The notes under the pieces: model-generated
Databases searched by the model: none
What the model was told of the DNA's origin: nothing
What the model saw: the letters and a program-made list of their open reading frames with translations, nothing else
NCBI RefSeq assembly: GCF_020026305.1
Contig: NZ_CP075691.1
Location: 5,518,001 to 5,582,000, forward strand
Direction: 5' to 3'
DNA: 64,000 bases
Origin: Streptomyces sp. 135
GTDB taxonomy: Bacteria; Actinomycetota; Actinomycetes; Streptomycetales; Streptomycetaceae
Made by a program: the position numbers and the translations under genes
Part shown: in pieces, positions 40,887 to 50,034 of the stretch
Position numbering within the stretch: position 1 is the first letter of the stretch
How the letters are laid out: each line of letters begins with the position of its first letter

Positions 40887-42344
40887 GTGGGACGACACAG
40901 CCGCCGCGGCCCGGCAGCCACACCTGACAACAAGAGCACCACGGGTACTGCGCAGCCACAGGGCGCCGACGCCGGTGCCCGCCCGCAGTCCGGCGCGCAG
41001 CCCGGCCCGGGGACGGGTCGTCGCAGGCGGGCGCCCGGGGGTGACGGGGCGCCGCCCGCGCACGGCACGCCCGTGCATGAGGCGCCCCCGCAGTCGCCGC
41101 TTTCCCCCGCTGCTCCGGAAGTCCGCGGTGGGCATCCCGAGCAGCGGGAGCCCGGCGGCGGCTGGGGCGATGCCTCCGGTGGCGGCGCGGAGCCGGGTGC
41201 CGGAGCCGGGCAGAGCGGGTTGCCGCGGCCGTCGCGCGCCCGGCGGGGGCGGCAAGGGCCCCGCCAGGACTACGTGGAAGCCTTTCCCGAGGGTGCCCCT
41301 GAGGGGGCGGGGCCGGGCGCGCCACCGCCGCCCCACGACCCGTACGCCTCCGTCACCGAATGGACCGAGAGTCCCGCGCACCGGGCCGACGGTGGGGCCG
41401 ATGACTTCTCCGCCGACGCCGGCGCCAGTGACGGCGCCAGTGACGGCGGCGGCAGTGACAGCGACGGTGGCGGCGGCGTCGGCTCCGCCGGTGCCAGGAA
41501 GGGCGGGCGGGTCCGCATCTTCACCGGCATCGCGGCCGCCGCCGTGACCGCCGTGCTCGCGATCGTCGTGGCGGGCCAGGTCGCCGACGGCGCCGACGAC
41601 TCCGATGTCCGCCCCCAGGCCGCCCCCGGCGGTGGCGCGCGCGACACCGAGGACCCCGCCTCGCGCTCCGACGAACGGCCGCCGCCCAAGGAGCCCGTCA
41701 AGGGCCCGGAAGCGGCTCCGGTGACGTACGAGCAGAAGATGGGCAAGAAATACCCGCTGGACGCCGACCTCAAGGGCTCCGGTGATTTCGAGGTGGTTCC
41801 CGGATTCGACAAGGCGCCCGGAAAGGGACAGCTCTACCGCTATCGCGTCGATGTCGAGAAGGGGCTCGGTCTGGACGGCACACTCTTCGCGCAGGCCGTG
41901 CACAAAACCCTGAACGACGACCGGAGTTGGGCCCACGACGGAGGTCGCGCCTTCCAGCGGATCTCGTCGGGAAAACCCCATTTCGTCATCACGCTCGCGA
42001 GCCCCGGGACGACCGCGGAATGGTGCGCGAAATCCGGTCTCGACACGACCCAGGACAATGTCTCGTGCGATTCCGCGGCGACGGAACGCGTAATGATCAA
42101 TGCCTTCCGATGGGCGCAGGGCGCCAAGACCTACGGCGACGCCGTCAAGAAGAAGTACGGCAGCGCCATTTTCCCGTACCGCCAGATGCTGATCAATCAC
42201 GAGGTCGGGCACCGGCTCGGCTTCAACCACACGGACTGCACGGAGGACGGCGGCCTCGCGCCGGTCATGCAGCAGCAGACCAAGTTCCTGAATCACGACG
42301 GGATCAAGTGCAAGGCCAACCCCTGGGCGTACCCCGAGGGTTGA
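40887..42344 (+). CDS. DUF3152 membrane-anchored zincin-like protein
   Basis: The 485-residue protein has a low-complexity Pro/Gly-rich cytoplasmic N-terminus (about 210 residues). A single transmembrane helix follows (IFTGIAAAAVTAVLAIVVAG), then a DUF3152 domain outside the cell. Near the end it reads NHEVGHRLGFNHTDC, an exact HExxHxxGxxH metzincin zinc motif. Other features include a Cys pair (WCAKSG, NVSCDS) suited to a disulfide. It is probably a cell-surface metalloprotease or an inactive relative. Rv3207c holds the same position beside the TetR block in mycobacteria. Confidence 0.9.
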   Translation: MGRHSRRGPAATPDNKSTTGTAQPQGADAGARPQSGAQPGPGTGRRRRAPGGDGAPPAHGTPVHEAPPQSPLSPAAPEVRGGHPEQREPGGGWGDASGGGAEPGAGAGQSGLPRPSRARRGRQGPRQDYVEAFPEGAPEGAGPGAPPPPHDPYASVTEWTESPAHRADGGADDFSADAGASDGASDGGGSDSDGGGGVGSAGARKGGRVRIFTGIAAAAVTAVLAIVVAGQVADGADDSDVRPQAAPGGGARDTEDPASRSDERPPPKEPVKGPEAAPVTYEQKMGKKYPLDADLKGSGDFEVVPGFDKAPGKGQLYRYRVDVEKGLGLDGTLFAQAVHKTLNDDRSWAHDGGRAFQRISSGKPHFVITLASPGTTAEWCAKSGLDTTQDNVSCDSAATERVMINAFRWAQGAKTYGDAVKKKYGSAIFPYRQMLINHEVGHRLGFNHTDCTEDGGLAPVMQQQTKFLNHDGIKCKANPWAYPEG

Positions 42345-42390
42345 GCCGCGGCCGGTGAGCCCGGGACCGGCGTCCGGCGAGGGAGTCGCT

Positions 42391-42419
42391 TTGACATCCG
42401 CCGGAAGTTCGTTCATATT
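42391..42419 (+). promoter_or_regulatory. Strong vegetative promoter for the leader peptide and ABC importer operon
   Basis: A -35 TTGACA (42391-42396), a 17-base spacer and a -10 CATATT (42414-42419) match the vegetative consensus. The predicted start, 7-8 bases downstream, coincides with the A of ATG 42427, so the first frame would be leaderless. Confidence 0.8.
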
Positions 42420-42426
42420 TCTGCGC

Positions 42427-42519
42427 ATGTCGAACCGTCACGCCCCTTCGAGCGCCGCCATCGAGCTGGCGCTGCTCGGCGTGACCGCGCTCTGCGTGGC
42501 CGACATCCACTGTTGCTGA
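42427..42519 (+). CDS. Leaderless leader peptide ending His-Cys-Cys, candidate cysteine attenuator
   Basis: The 30-residue frame begins MSNRHAPSSAAIELALLGV and ends VADIHCC before TGA. It starts at the predicted transcription start and has no Shine-Dalgarno. Two cysteine codons directly before the stop are the signature of attenuators in which ribosomes stall when Cys-tRNA is short. Leaderless polycysteine short frames of this kind regulate sulfur genes in mycobacteria. The operon behind it encodes a peptide-type ABC importer, so it may import cysteine-containing peptides or another sulfur source. Function is inferred. Confidence 0.7.
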   Translation: MSNRHAPSSAAIELALLGVTALCVADIHCC

Positions 42520-42682
42520 CGCCCGCCCCGGCGAGTGCGTCGCTCTTTCCACGGCTCCGTTGTGCCGGCTCCGTCCCACAGCTCTGTGCCGTTTTCCTCC
42601 CCGCACCCTCCCCGGGGTCAGCTCTGCTCCATTTCCGCTGATCCGCCGCGTTTTCGCGGTGTTCCCCGAGAGGTTCTCCCCG

Positions 42683-44413
42683 ATGCGTCAAGCGTCCGTC
42701 ATAGCCCGCCGCGTGGCAGCGGCATCCGTCAGCCTGGTCCTGGCCTCGGGCGTCGCCGCCTGCGCGGGACCGAAGGGCGGCGGCGCCGGGAGCGACGGTG
42801 ACGGCGAGCCGGCGAAGGGCGGCACGCTCACCGTCCTCAACCGCGACCCGCAGACCGACTTCGACCCCGCGCGGCTCTACACCTCCGGCGGCGGCAACGT
42901 GCCGAGCCTCGTCTTCCGCACGCTGACCACCCGCAACCGCGAGGACGGTGCCAAGGGCGCCGAGGTCGTGCCGGACCTCGCCACCGACCTGGGCAAGCCG
43001 AGCAAGAACGCCACGGTGTGGACGTACACCCTGAAGAAGGGGCTCAAGTACGAGGACGGTTCGCCGATCACCTCGGCGGACGTGAAGTACGGCATCGAGC
43101 GTTCCTTCGCCCCCGAACTCAGCGGAGGGGCGCCCTACCTGAGGGACTGGCTGATCGGCGGGGACACGTACCAGGGCCCCTACAAGGACAAGAGCGGCAA
43201 GGGACTCGAGTCGATCGAGACGCCGGACGAGCGCACCATCGTCTTCCGTCTGAACAAGCCCGAGGGCGAGTTCCCCTTCCTGGCCACCCAGACGCAGTTC
43301 GCCCCCGTCCCCAGGAGCAAGGACAAGGGCACGAAGTACGAGGAGCACCCGGTCTCGTCCGGGCCCTACAAGGTCGTCAGGAACGAGAACGACGGCGAGC
43401 GGCTGCGCCTGGAGCGCAACCCCCACTGGTCGGCGAAGACCGACCCGGAGCGGAAGGCCTACCCGGACGTCATCGACGTACGCTCCGGCCTCGACTCGTC
43501 CGTCGTCAACCAGCGGCTCTCCGCGAGCCGGGGCGCCGACGCCGCCGCCGTCACCACCGACACCAACCTCGGCCCCGCCGAGCTCGCCAAGGTCACCGGC
43601 GACAAGGAACTGGCCTCGCACGTCGGCACCGGCCACTTCGGATACACGAACTACCTCGCCTTCAACCCGAAGGTGAAGCCCTTCGACGATCCCAAGGTGC
43701 GGCAGGCCATCTCGTACGCCGTGGACCGCTCCTCGGTGGTCAACGCCGCGGGCGGCTCCTCGCTCGCCGAGCCCGCCACCACCTACCTGCCGAACCAGAA
43801 ATCCTTCGGATACACGAAGTACGACCACTTCCCGGCGGGCCCGAACGGCAACCCCAAGAAAGCGAAGGAGCTGCTGAAGGAGGCCGGTCACGAGGACGGG
43901 CTGACCATCACGCTCACGCACTCCAACGCCAAGGACTTCGAGACGAGCCCCGAGATCGCGACCGCGATCCAGGACGCCCTGAAGAAGGCCGGCATCACCG
44001 TCAAGCTGGCGGGCCTGGAGGAGAACGACTACTCCGACAAGATCCACAGCGCCCAGGACGAGCCCGGCCTCTTCCTCTCCCACTGGGGCGCCGACTGGCC
44101 CTCCGGCGGCCCCTTCCTCGCCCCGATCTTCGACGGGCGGCAGATCGTGAAGGACGGCGCCAACTTCAACACCGGCTTCCTGGACGACCGTTCCGTCAAT
44201 GACGAGATCGACGAGATCAACAAGCTGACGGACCTTGACGCCGCCGCGAAGCGCTGGGGCGCACTCGACAAGAAGATCGGCGAGAAGGCGCTGACCGTGC
44301 CGCTCTTCCACCCGGTCTACAAGCGGCTGTACGGCAAGGACGTCCGGAACGTCGTCATCAGCGACTGGACCGGCGTCCTCGACGTCTCCCAGGTCGCGGT
44401 GAAGTCGTCGTGA
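42683..44413 (+). CDS. ABC importer substrate-binding lipoprotein (family 5, peptide/nickel type)
   Basis: The 576-residue lipoprotein has a signal peptide with lipobox GVAAC (Cys near residue 27) and the SBP_bac_5 fold: KGGTLTVLNRDPQTDFDP, ADVKYGIERSFAPELSG, and DDPKVRQAISYAVDRSSVV. GAGAGG lies 10 bases before ATG 42683. It captures the substrate outside the membrane and delivers it to the two permeases. The stop overlaps the GTG of the first permease. Peptides, possibly cysteine-containing, are the likely substrate given the leader peptide. Confidence 0.93.
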   Translation: MRQASVIARRVAAASVSLVLASGVAACAGPKGGGAGSDGDGEPAKGGTLTVLNRDPQTDFDPARLYTSGGGNVPSLVFRTLTTRNREDGAKGAEVVPDLATDLGKPSKNATVWTYTLKKGLKYEDGSPITSADVKYGIERSFAPELSGGAPYLRDWLIGGDTYQGPYKDKSGKGLESIETPDERTIVFRLNKPEGEFPFLATQTQFAPVPRSKDKGTKYEEHPVSSGPYKVVRNENDGERLRLERNPHWSAKTDPERKAYPDVIDVRSGLDSSVVNQRLSASRGADAAAVTTDTNLGPAELAKVTGDKELASHVGTGHFGYTNYLAFNPKVKPFDDPKVRQAISYAVDRSSVVNAAGGSSLAEPATTYLPNQKSFGYTKYDHFPAGPNGNPKKAKELLKEAGHEDGLTITLTHSNAKDFETSPEIATAIQDALKKAGITVKLAGLEENDYSDKIHSAQDEPGLFLSHWGADWPSGGPFLAPIFDGRQIVKDGANFNTGFLDDRSVNDEIDEINKLTDLDAAAKRWGALDKKIGEKALTVPLFHPVYKRLYGKDVRNVVISDWTGVLDVSQVAVKSS

Positions 44414-45342
44414 CGCCTTTCTGGCGGCGGCTGCGCCGGCAGCCCGCCGTCCTCGTCGCGGCGGGCGTCGTCGCGCTGCTCGCCCTCGTGGCGCTCGCCG
44501 CGCCGCTGCTCACGGCCCTGGAGGGACAGGACCCCACCACGTACCACCCCGAACTGATCGACTCGGCGCGCGGTGGCGTGCCGGTCGGGCCGTTCGGCGG
44601 GATCAGCGGCGAGCACTGGCTCGGCGTCGAACCGCAGACGGGGCGCGACCTGTTCGCGCGCCTCGTGTACGGGGCGCGGGTCTCGCTCGGCGTCGCGCTC
44701 GCGGCGACCGTCGTCCAGGTGTTCATCGGGGTGGCCGTCGGCATCGCGGCCGGGTTCGGCAACCGCTGGCTGGACCAGGTGCTCAGCCGCGCCACCGACG
44801 CCATCGTGGCCCTGCCGCTGATGGTCCTGGCGCTCGCGCTGATGGCGGTCGTGCCGAGCGGGTTCCCGCGGCCGGTGCTCGTGGCCCTGGTCATCGGGCT
44901 CGTCGCCTGGGGCTACCTGGCCAAGATCGTCCGCGCGCAGACGGTCACGCTCAAGGAACTCGACCACGTCGCCGCGGCGCGCCTCAGCGGCTGGGGTTCC
45001 GTGCGGATCGCCCGGCGCGAGCTACTGCCCGCGCTCGCCGCGCCCGTCATCACGTACGCCGCGCTGCTGTTCCCCGCGAACATCACGGTCGAGGCCGCGC
45101 TCTCCTTCCTCGGCGTCGGCGTGAAGCCGCCGACCGCCTCGTGGGGGCAGATGCTCACCTCCGCGGACGTCTGGTACCAGGCGGCGCCGCAGTACCTGCT
45201 CTACCCGGCGGGCGCGCTGTTCGTGACCGTGCTCGCGCTCACCGTCCTCGGCGACGGGGTGCGCACGGCGCTCGACCCGCGGGCCGCCTCCCGGCTGCGG
45301 ATCGGGACCGGGAGCGGGCACGGGCGGGAGGCCCACTCATGA
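44410..45342 (+). CDS. ABC importer permease, DppC-like
   Basis: The 310-residue protein has a short cytosolic N-terminus, one helix, an extracellular stretch (TYHPELIDSARGGVPVG, HWLGVEPQTGRDLFARLVYG) and a five-helix core. The EAA-type coupling loop is LDHVAAARLSGWGSVRIARR. The RDLFARLVYGARVSL signature is typical of DppC/OppC. It starts at a GTG overlapping the binding-protein stop, and its stop overlaps the next ATG. Confidence 0.93.
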   Translation: MTPFWRRLRRQPAVLVAAGVVALLALVALAAPLLTALEGQDPTTYHPELIDSARGGVPVGPFGGISGEHWLGVEPQTGRDLFARLVYGARVSLGVALAATVVQVFIGVAVGIAAGFGNRWLDQVLSRATDAIVALPLMVLALALMAVVPSGFPRPVLVALVIGLVAWGYLAKIVRAQTVTLKELDHVAAARLSGWGSVRIARRELLPALAAPVITYAALLFPANITVEAALSFLGVGVKPPTASWGQMLTSADVWYQAAPQYLLYPAGALFVTVLALTVLGDGVRTALDPRAASRLRIGTGSGHGREAHS

Positions 45343-46346
45343 CGGCGTTCACGCGGCTTGCCGGCTTCCTGCTGCGGCGCCTCACCGGCGCCCTCGTCAC
45401 TCTCCTCGCCCTCTCCGTGATCATCTACGGGGTGTTCTACGCCGCCCCCGGCGACGTCGCCCAGATCACCTGCGGCCCACGCTGCTCACCCGCCCAGGTC
45501 CAGCAGGTCGCCGAGCAGCTGCGCCTCGACGACCCGCTGTACGTACGCTACTGGGAGTTCCTCCAGGGCCTCTTCGTCGGCCATGACTACTCGACCGGCA
45601 CGGGCACCGAGCACTGCGGCGTGCCGTGCCTCGGCATCTCGTACCAGAGCGACCAGCAGGTCACCGCGCTGATCGTGACGAAGCTGCCGGTCACGGCGTC
45701 GCTGGCGCTCGGCGCGATGGTGATGTGGCTGGTCCTCGGCGTGGGCACCGGCGTGCTCTCCGCCTGGCGGCGCGGCCGGGTCAGCGAGCGCGTCCTGACC
45801 GCCCTCACCCTCGCGGGCACCGCCACGCCGGTCTTCGTGATCGGCCTGCTGCTGATGATCCTCGTCTGCGGCCGGCTCCAGTGGCTGCCGTTCCCGCAGT
45901 ACGTGGCCCTCGGCGACGACCCGACGCAGTGGGCGTGGAATCTGCTGCTGCCCTGGCTGTCGCTCGCGCTGATCGAGGCCGCCAAGTACGCGCGGCTGAC
46001 CCGCTCCTCGATGCTGGAGACCCTCGCCGACGACCACGTGCGGACCTTTCGCGCGTACGGCGTGGGGGAGCGGTCGATCATCGGCAGGCACGCGCTGCGG
46101 GGCGCCGTGGCGCCGGTCATCGCGCTGACCGCCAACGACGTCGGATCGATGTTCGGCGGTGCCGTGCTCACCGAGACGCTGTTCGGCCTCCCCGGGATCG
46201 GGCGTGAACTCGTGCACGCGGTCAAGGCCGTCGACCTGCCGGTGGTGGTCGGGATGGTCCTGGTCACCGGCTTCTTCGTGGTGTTCGCCAACGCCGTCGC
46301 GGACGTGCTGTACGCGGTGGCCGACCGGAGGGTGGTGCTGTCGTGA
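45339..46346 (+). CDS. ABC importer permease, DppB-like
   Basis: The 335-residue protein has a DppB/OppB layout: N-terminal helix, cytosolic/extracellular stretch (PGDVAQITCGPRCSPAQV, LRLDDPLYVRYWEFL) and a permease core. Its coupling loop is EAAKYARLTRSSMLETLADDHVR, with the family signature YGVGERSIIGRHALRGA. Gene order is C-type before B-type permease, the reverse of dppBC. Three extra cysteines in the loop (TCGPRC, HCGVPC) may form disulfides. It overlaps both neighbours by 4 bases. Confidence 0.93.
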   Translation: MTAFTRLAGFLLRRLTGALVTLLALSVIIYGVFYAAPGDVAQITCGPRCSPAQVQQVAEQLRLDDPLYVRYWEFLQGLFVGHDYSTGTGTEHCGVPCLGISYQSDQQVTALIVTKLPVTASLALGAMVMWLVLGVGTGVLSAWRRGRVSERVLTALTLAGTATPVFVIGLLLMILVCGRLQWLPFPQYVALGDDPTQWAWNLLLPWLSLALIEAAKYARLTRSSMLETLADDHVRTFRAYGVGERSIIGRHALRGAVAPVIALTANDVGSMFGGAVLTETLFGLPGIGRELVHAVKAVDLPVVVGMVLVTGFFVVFANAVADVLYAVADRRVVLS

Positions 46347-47956
46347 GTCTCGTCGAAGTGCGTGATCTGAGCGTGGAGTTCGCCTCCGGGGTACATGCGG
46401 TCGACGGGCTCTCCTTCGCCCTGGAGGCGGGCGGCGCCCTCGCTCTCGTCGGCGAGTCGGGGTCCGGCAAGTCGACCGTGGCGTCGGCGCTCCTCGGGCT
46501 CCACCGGGGCACGGGGGCGCGCGTCACCGGTGCCGTGCGGGTCGACGGCATCGACGTACAAGAGGCGTCCGAGGCCGAGCTGCGGCGGCTGCGCGGCGGG
46601 AAGGCCGCGATGGTCTTCCAGGACCCGCTCTCCTCCCTCGATCCGTACTACGCCGTGGGCGACCAGATCGCCGAGGTGTACCGCGTGCACACCGGGGCGT
46701 CCCGGCGTGCGGCACGCGCGCGTGCCGTGGACGTGCTCGGCCGGGTCGGCATTCCCGACGCCGCACGCCGCTCGCGCTCGCGCCCGCACGAGTTCAGCGG
46801 CGGCATGCGTCAGCGCACGCTCATCGCCATGGCCCTGGCGTGCGAACCCGCGCTCCTGATCGCCGACGAGCCGACCACCGCGCTCGACGTCACCGTCCAG
46901 GCCCAGATCCTCGACCTGCTGCACACGCTGCGGGACGAGACCGGCATGGGGCTGCTCCTGGTCACCCATGACGTGGGCGTCGCGGCGGAGAGCGCCGACG
47001 AGGTCCTGGTCATGCGGGGCGGGCGCGCGGTGGAGCGGGGCGCGGTGCGGGACGTCCTCGCGGCGCCGAGGGAGGCGTACACGCGCGAGCTCCTGGGCGC
47101 CGTGCCGAGGGTCGACGCGCCGCTTCTGACGCCATCCAGGGATGTGGGCGGGGGCGAGGATGAGTTCGTGCTCGAAGCCGTCGGGCTGCGACGGGAGTTC
47201 GGGCGCGGGAAGCGCGCCGTCACCGCCGTCGACGACGTCTCGCTGGGCGTCCGGCCCGGGGAGACCCTCGGCGTCGTGGGCGAGAGCGGCAGCGGCAAGA
47301 CCACACTGGGGCGCATGCTCGTGGGCCTGCTGGAGCCGAGCGCGGGACGGTTGCTGCACGAGGGCGCCGAGCGGCCCGGCGGCCGGGTGGACCCCAAGGT
47401 GCAGATGGTCTTCCAGGACCCCGTCTCCTCCCTCAACCCGCGGCGCTCCATCGGCGAGTCCATCGCCGACCCGCTGCGCGCGCGGGGCGAGAGCGACACC
47501 TTCGTACGGGGGCGTGCGCGCGAGCTCCTGGAGCGCGTGGGGCTCGAACCGGCGCACTACGGCCGCTATCCGCACGAGTTCAGCGGCGGACAGCGGCAGC
47601 GCGTCGGTATCGCCCGCGCCCTGGCCGCCGAGCCGCGGATCATCGTGTGCGACGAACCCGTGTCCGCGCTCGACGTGACGACACAGGCCCAAGTGGTCGC
47701 CCTCCTTGCCGAGTTGCAGCGGGAGCTGGGCCTCGCGCTCGTCTTCATCGCGCACGATCTGGCGGTCGTACGCCAAGTCAGCGACCGGGTCGCGGTGATG
47801 AGACGGGGGCGGATCGTCGAGTACGGAAGCGTGGGCGAGGTCTACGGCTCGCCGCGGGACCCGTACACGCGGCAACTGCTGGCGGCGGTGCCGTCGCTCG
47901 ATCCGGAGGCGGCCGCGCGGCGGCGGACGGCGCGCGGGGAGCTGGCCGCGGTCTGA
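46343..47956 (+). CDS. Dual-domain ABC importer ATPase (DppD-DppF fusion)
   Basis: The 537-residue protein contains two complete nucleotide-binding domains. Domain 1 has Walker A GESGSGKST near residue 37, signature FSGGMRQR and Walker B LLIADEPTTALD. Domain 2 has Walker A GESGSGKTT near residue 313, signature FSGGQRQR and Walker B IIVCDEPVSALD. Such fusions replace separate DppD and DppF in many actinobacteria. It powers the importer encoded upstream; GTG 46343 overlaps the permease stop. Confidence 0.94.
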   Translation: MSLVEVRDLSVEFASGVHAVDGLSFALEAGGALALVGESGSGKSTVASALLGLHRGTGARVTGAVRVDGIDVQEASEAELRRLRGGKAAMVFQDPLSSLDPYYAVGDQIAEVYRVHTGASRRAARARAVDVLGRVGIPDAARRSRSRPHEFSGGMRQRTLIAMALACEPALLIADEPTTALDVTVQAQILDLLHTLRDETGMGLLLVTHDVGVAAESADEVLVMRGGRAVERGAVRDVLAAPREAYTRELLGAVPRVDAPLLTPSRDVGGGEDEFVLEAVGLRREFGRGKRAVTAVDDVSLGVRPGETLGVVGESGSGKTTLGRMLVGLLEPSAGRLLHEGAERPGGRVDPKVQMVFQDPVSSLNPRRSIGESIADPLRARGESDTFVRGRARELLERVGLEPAHYGRYPHEFSGGQRQRVGIARALAAEPRIIVCDEPVSALDVTTQAQVVALLAELQRELGLALVFIAHDLAVVRQVSDRVAVMRRGRIVEYGSVGEVYGSPRDPYTRQLLAAVPSLDPEAAARRRTARGELAAV

Positions 47957-48186
47957 CGCCCCGTGGCTGACTCTCCGTGGCCTGACTCTCCGTAGCGGAA
48001 GAGGGTGCTCGGGACGCCGTAGCGCAACGGAACGCCACTGGCACGGGAAAGTTACGACCGTTCACCCCTTTTGGTGGCGCGATGGACAACCGTCCGTCGC
48101 GCCACCGGCATGACCGCATACGTTCGTCCCGCTGCGAGCCGCCGACCCAACGGCGGCTCCCCAAACGGGAGATCGGGGGTGCACTC

Positions 48187-50034
48187 GTGCGCGTTGCACT
48201 GCTTACGGAGGGTGGCTATCCGTATGTGAGTGGTGAGGGCCGACTCTGGTGCGACCGGCTCGTGCGCGGGCTCGAGCAGCATGAGTTCGACGTCTACGCG
48301 CTCAGCCGTGACGAGCGGCAGGAGGCCCTCGGGCAGCTCGAACTCCCGCCCCATGTCGCGCGGGTGCGCACGGCTCCCCTGTGGAATGCGGGCACCGCAG
48401 AAGACTCAGGGCGTTGGCGTTGGCGCGGGCGCAAGGCTCGGCGGCGGTTCGCGGAGTGTTTCGCGGAGTTGGCCGATGTGGTCTGCCGGCGGGGCTCCGC
48501 CGGGGCCGGTGGCGCGCCTGGATGCGGCGCGGTGGGACTCCCGGAGAGTGCGGACGCCGCCCCGGAGGACCACTCCGAGGTGGTGGCGGACCGTTTCGCC
48601 AACGCGCTGTACGGGCTCGCCGAACTCGCCCGCGACGAGGGCCGCCTGGTCGGCGCGCTGCGCTCCGAGGTCGCCGCACGCACCCTGGAGAGCGCCTGCC
48701 GCGCGCCTGGCGCGCTGCGGGCCGCCCGCGGTGCGCGAGTCTCCGACCTGCTCGTCGCCGCGGGCCTGATGGAGCGGGCGCTGCGCCCGCTCTCCCTCGA
48801 CTGGTACGACGACGACGGGCTCGGCGCGGCCGACCTGTGCCACGCCACCTCCGGCGGGCCCGCGGCGCTGTCCGGGCTGCTCGCCAAGCACTTCGCGGGA
48901 GTACCGCTCCTCCTGACCGAGTACGGCGTGCACCTGCGCGCGCACCACCTCGCCGCGGGCGACATGGGGCTGAGCGCGCCGGCGCGGGCGCTGCTCGCCT
49001 CCTTCCACGGCCTCCTCGCCGCCGAGGTGTACCACCAGGCCGCGCTGATCACCCCCGGCAACGCCCACGCCCGCCGCTGGCAGGAGCGCTGCGGCGCCGA
49101 GCGGGGCAAGCTGCGCACGGTCCATCCCGGCATGGATGCCGGGCGTTTCGCGGAGATCGGCGAGAGGGGCTACGGAGACTCCGTCGGCTCCGCTTCCGCC
49201 TCTTCCGCCTCTTCCGCCTCTTCCTCCGCTTCCGCCCACTCCGCCGCCGGGCCGGACACGCTGCTGTGGGTGGGTCGCGTCGAGCCCGCCAAGGACCTGA
49301 TCTCACTGCTCCACGCCTTCGCCGAGGTGCGCAAGGAACAGCCGAGGGCACGCCTGCTGATCGTCGGGACCTCGGCGGAAGGGCGCGGGGCCGAGGACTA
49401 CTTCGCCCAGTGCCGGGCGCTCGCCGCGCAGCTCTTTCCGGACGAGGCGGCGGGGGCGCACTCCGTCGGCGACAACCCCGTCTCCTTCGAGGAGGTCGGC
49501 GGACCCGAGGTGCCCGAGCTCGCCGACGCGTACGCCGTGGGCGCGGTGGTGGTGCTCTCCAGTGTCATCGAGGGCTTTCCGATCAGCCTGGTCGAGGCCA
49601 TGTTCTGCGGGCGGGCGACCGTCTCGACGGACGTCGGCGCGGTGGTGGAGGTCATCGGCGGCACGGGACTCGTCGTACCGCCGCGCAATCCGCGGGCGCT
49701 CGCGGAGGCGTGCGTGGCGCTGCTGCGCGACCCCGAGCGGCGCGCACGCCTGGGCGCGGCGGCGCGGGCGCGAGCCCTCGAACTCTTCACCGTCGAGCAG
49801 AACGTCGCGGCATTTCGCGGCATTTACCTGGAGATCGTCTCGCACTGTCCGGTGCGGCGCGACGCGCTGGACGAGGCGGGCGGGCCGGTGCCGTTCGCGA
49901 ACCCGGCTGAGGCGTCCGTGCCGGGGCGGTGGGCGGCGGGTCCGACGTCGTCCGGCGCGGAGAGCGCGGGGGTGCCCAGCTGGGCCGCCCAGGAGGCGGA
50001 CGTGCGGGTGCAGTTGAAGGGGGTCGGCGTATGA
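48187..50034 (+). CDS. PelF-like GT4 glycosyltransferase (DUF3492 N-terminus)
   Basis: The 615-residue protein starts VRVALLTEGGYPYVSGEGRL, close to the PelF N-terminus (DUF3492). The C-terminal GT4 domain shows GRVEPAKDLISLLHAFAEVR and the E-x7-E motif in SVIEGFPISLVEAMFCG. A Ser/Ala-only linker of about 20 residues divides the halves. PelF uses a UDP-N-acetylhexosamine to build a secreted GalNAc-containing polymer, which is consistent with the epimerase and glycosidase downstream. The GTG at 48187 has GGGG-rich sequence upstream. The stop overlaps the next gene (ATGA). Confidence 0.85.
   Translation: MRVALLTEGGYPYVSGEGRLWCDRLVRGLEQHEFDVYALSRDERQEALGQLELPPHVARVRTAPLWNAGTAEDSGRWRWRGRKARRRFAECFAELADVVCRRGSAGAGGAPGCGAVGLPESADAAPEDHSEVVADRFANALYGLAELARDEGRLVGALRSEVAARTLESACRAPGALRAARGARVSDLLVAAGLMERALRPLSLDWYDDDGLGAADLCHATSGGPAALSGLLAKHFAGVPLLLTEYGVHLRAHHLAAGDMGLSAPARALLASFHGLLAAEVYHQAALITPGNAHARRWQERCGAERGKLRTVHPGMDAGRFAEIGERGYGDSVGSASASSASSASSSASAHSAAGPDTLLWVGRVEPAKDLISLLHAFAEVRKEQPRARLLIVGTSAEGRGAEDYFAQCRALAAQLFPDEAAGAHSVGDNPVSFEEVGGPEVPELADAYAVGAVVVLSSVIEGFPISLVEAMFCGRATVSTDVGAVVEVIGGTGLVVPPRNPRALAEACVALLRDPERRARLGAAARARALELFTVEQNVAAFRGIYLEIVSHCPVRRDALDEAGGPVPFANPAEASVPGRWAAGPTSSGAESAGVPSWAAQEADVRVQLKGVGV

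Larger units (their letters stand above)
42345..42682 (+). other. Regulatory region before the ABC importer
   Basis: This 338-base stretch contains a consensus promoter (42391-42419), a 30-codon leader frame (42427-42519) and a 163-base spacer. The spacer carries two small hairpins: GGTCAGC/GCTGATCC (42615-42644) and CCGCG-TTTT-CGCGG (42646-42659). The second lies 23 bases before the ATG of the binding-protein gene, where it could affect ribosome access. Confidence 0.6.

Noticed and set aside
42645..42660. CCGCG-TTTT-CGCGG hairpin considered as an intrinsic terminator
   Set aside because: The stem is only 5 bp and has no U-tract. It could still affect ribosome access, so it is noted only as part of the leader region.
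47967..47993. 12-bp direct repeat CTGACTCTCCGT after the importer operon
   Set aside because: There are only two copies with a 3-base gap, no symmetry and no association with a start site, so it is probably a local slippage product.
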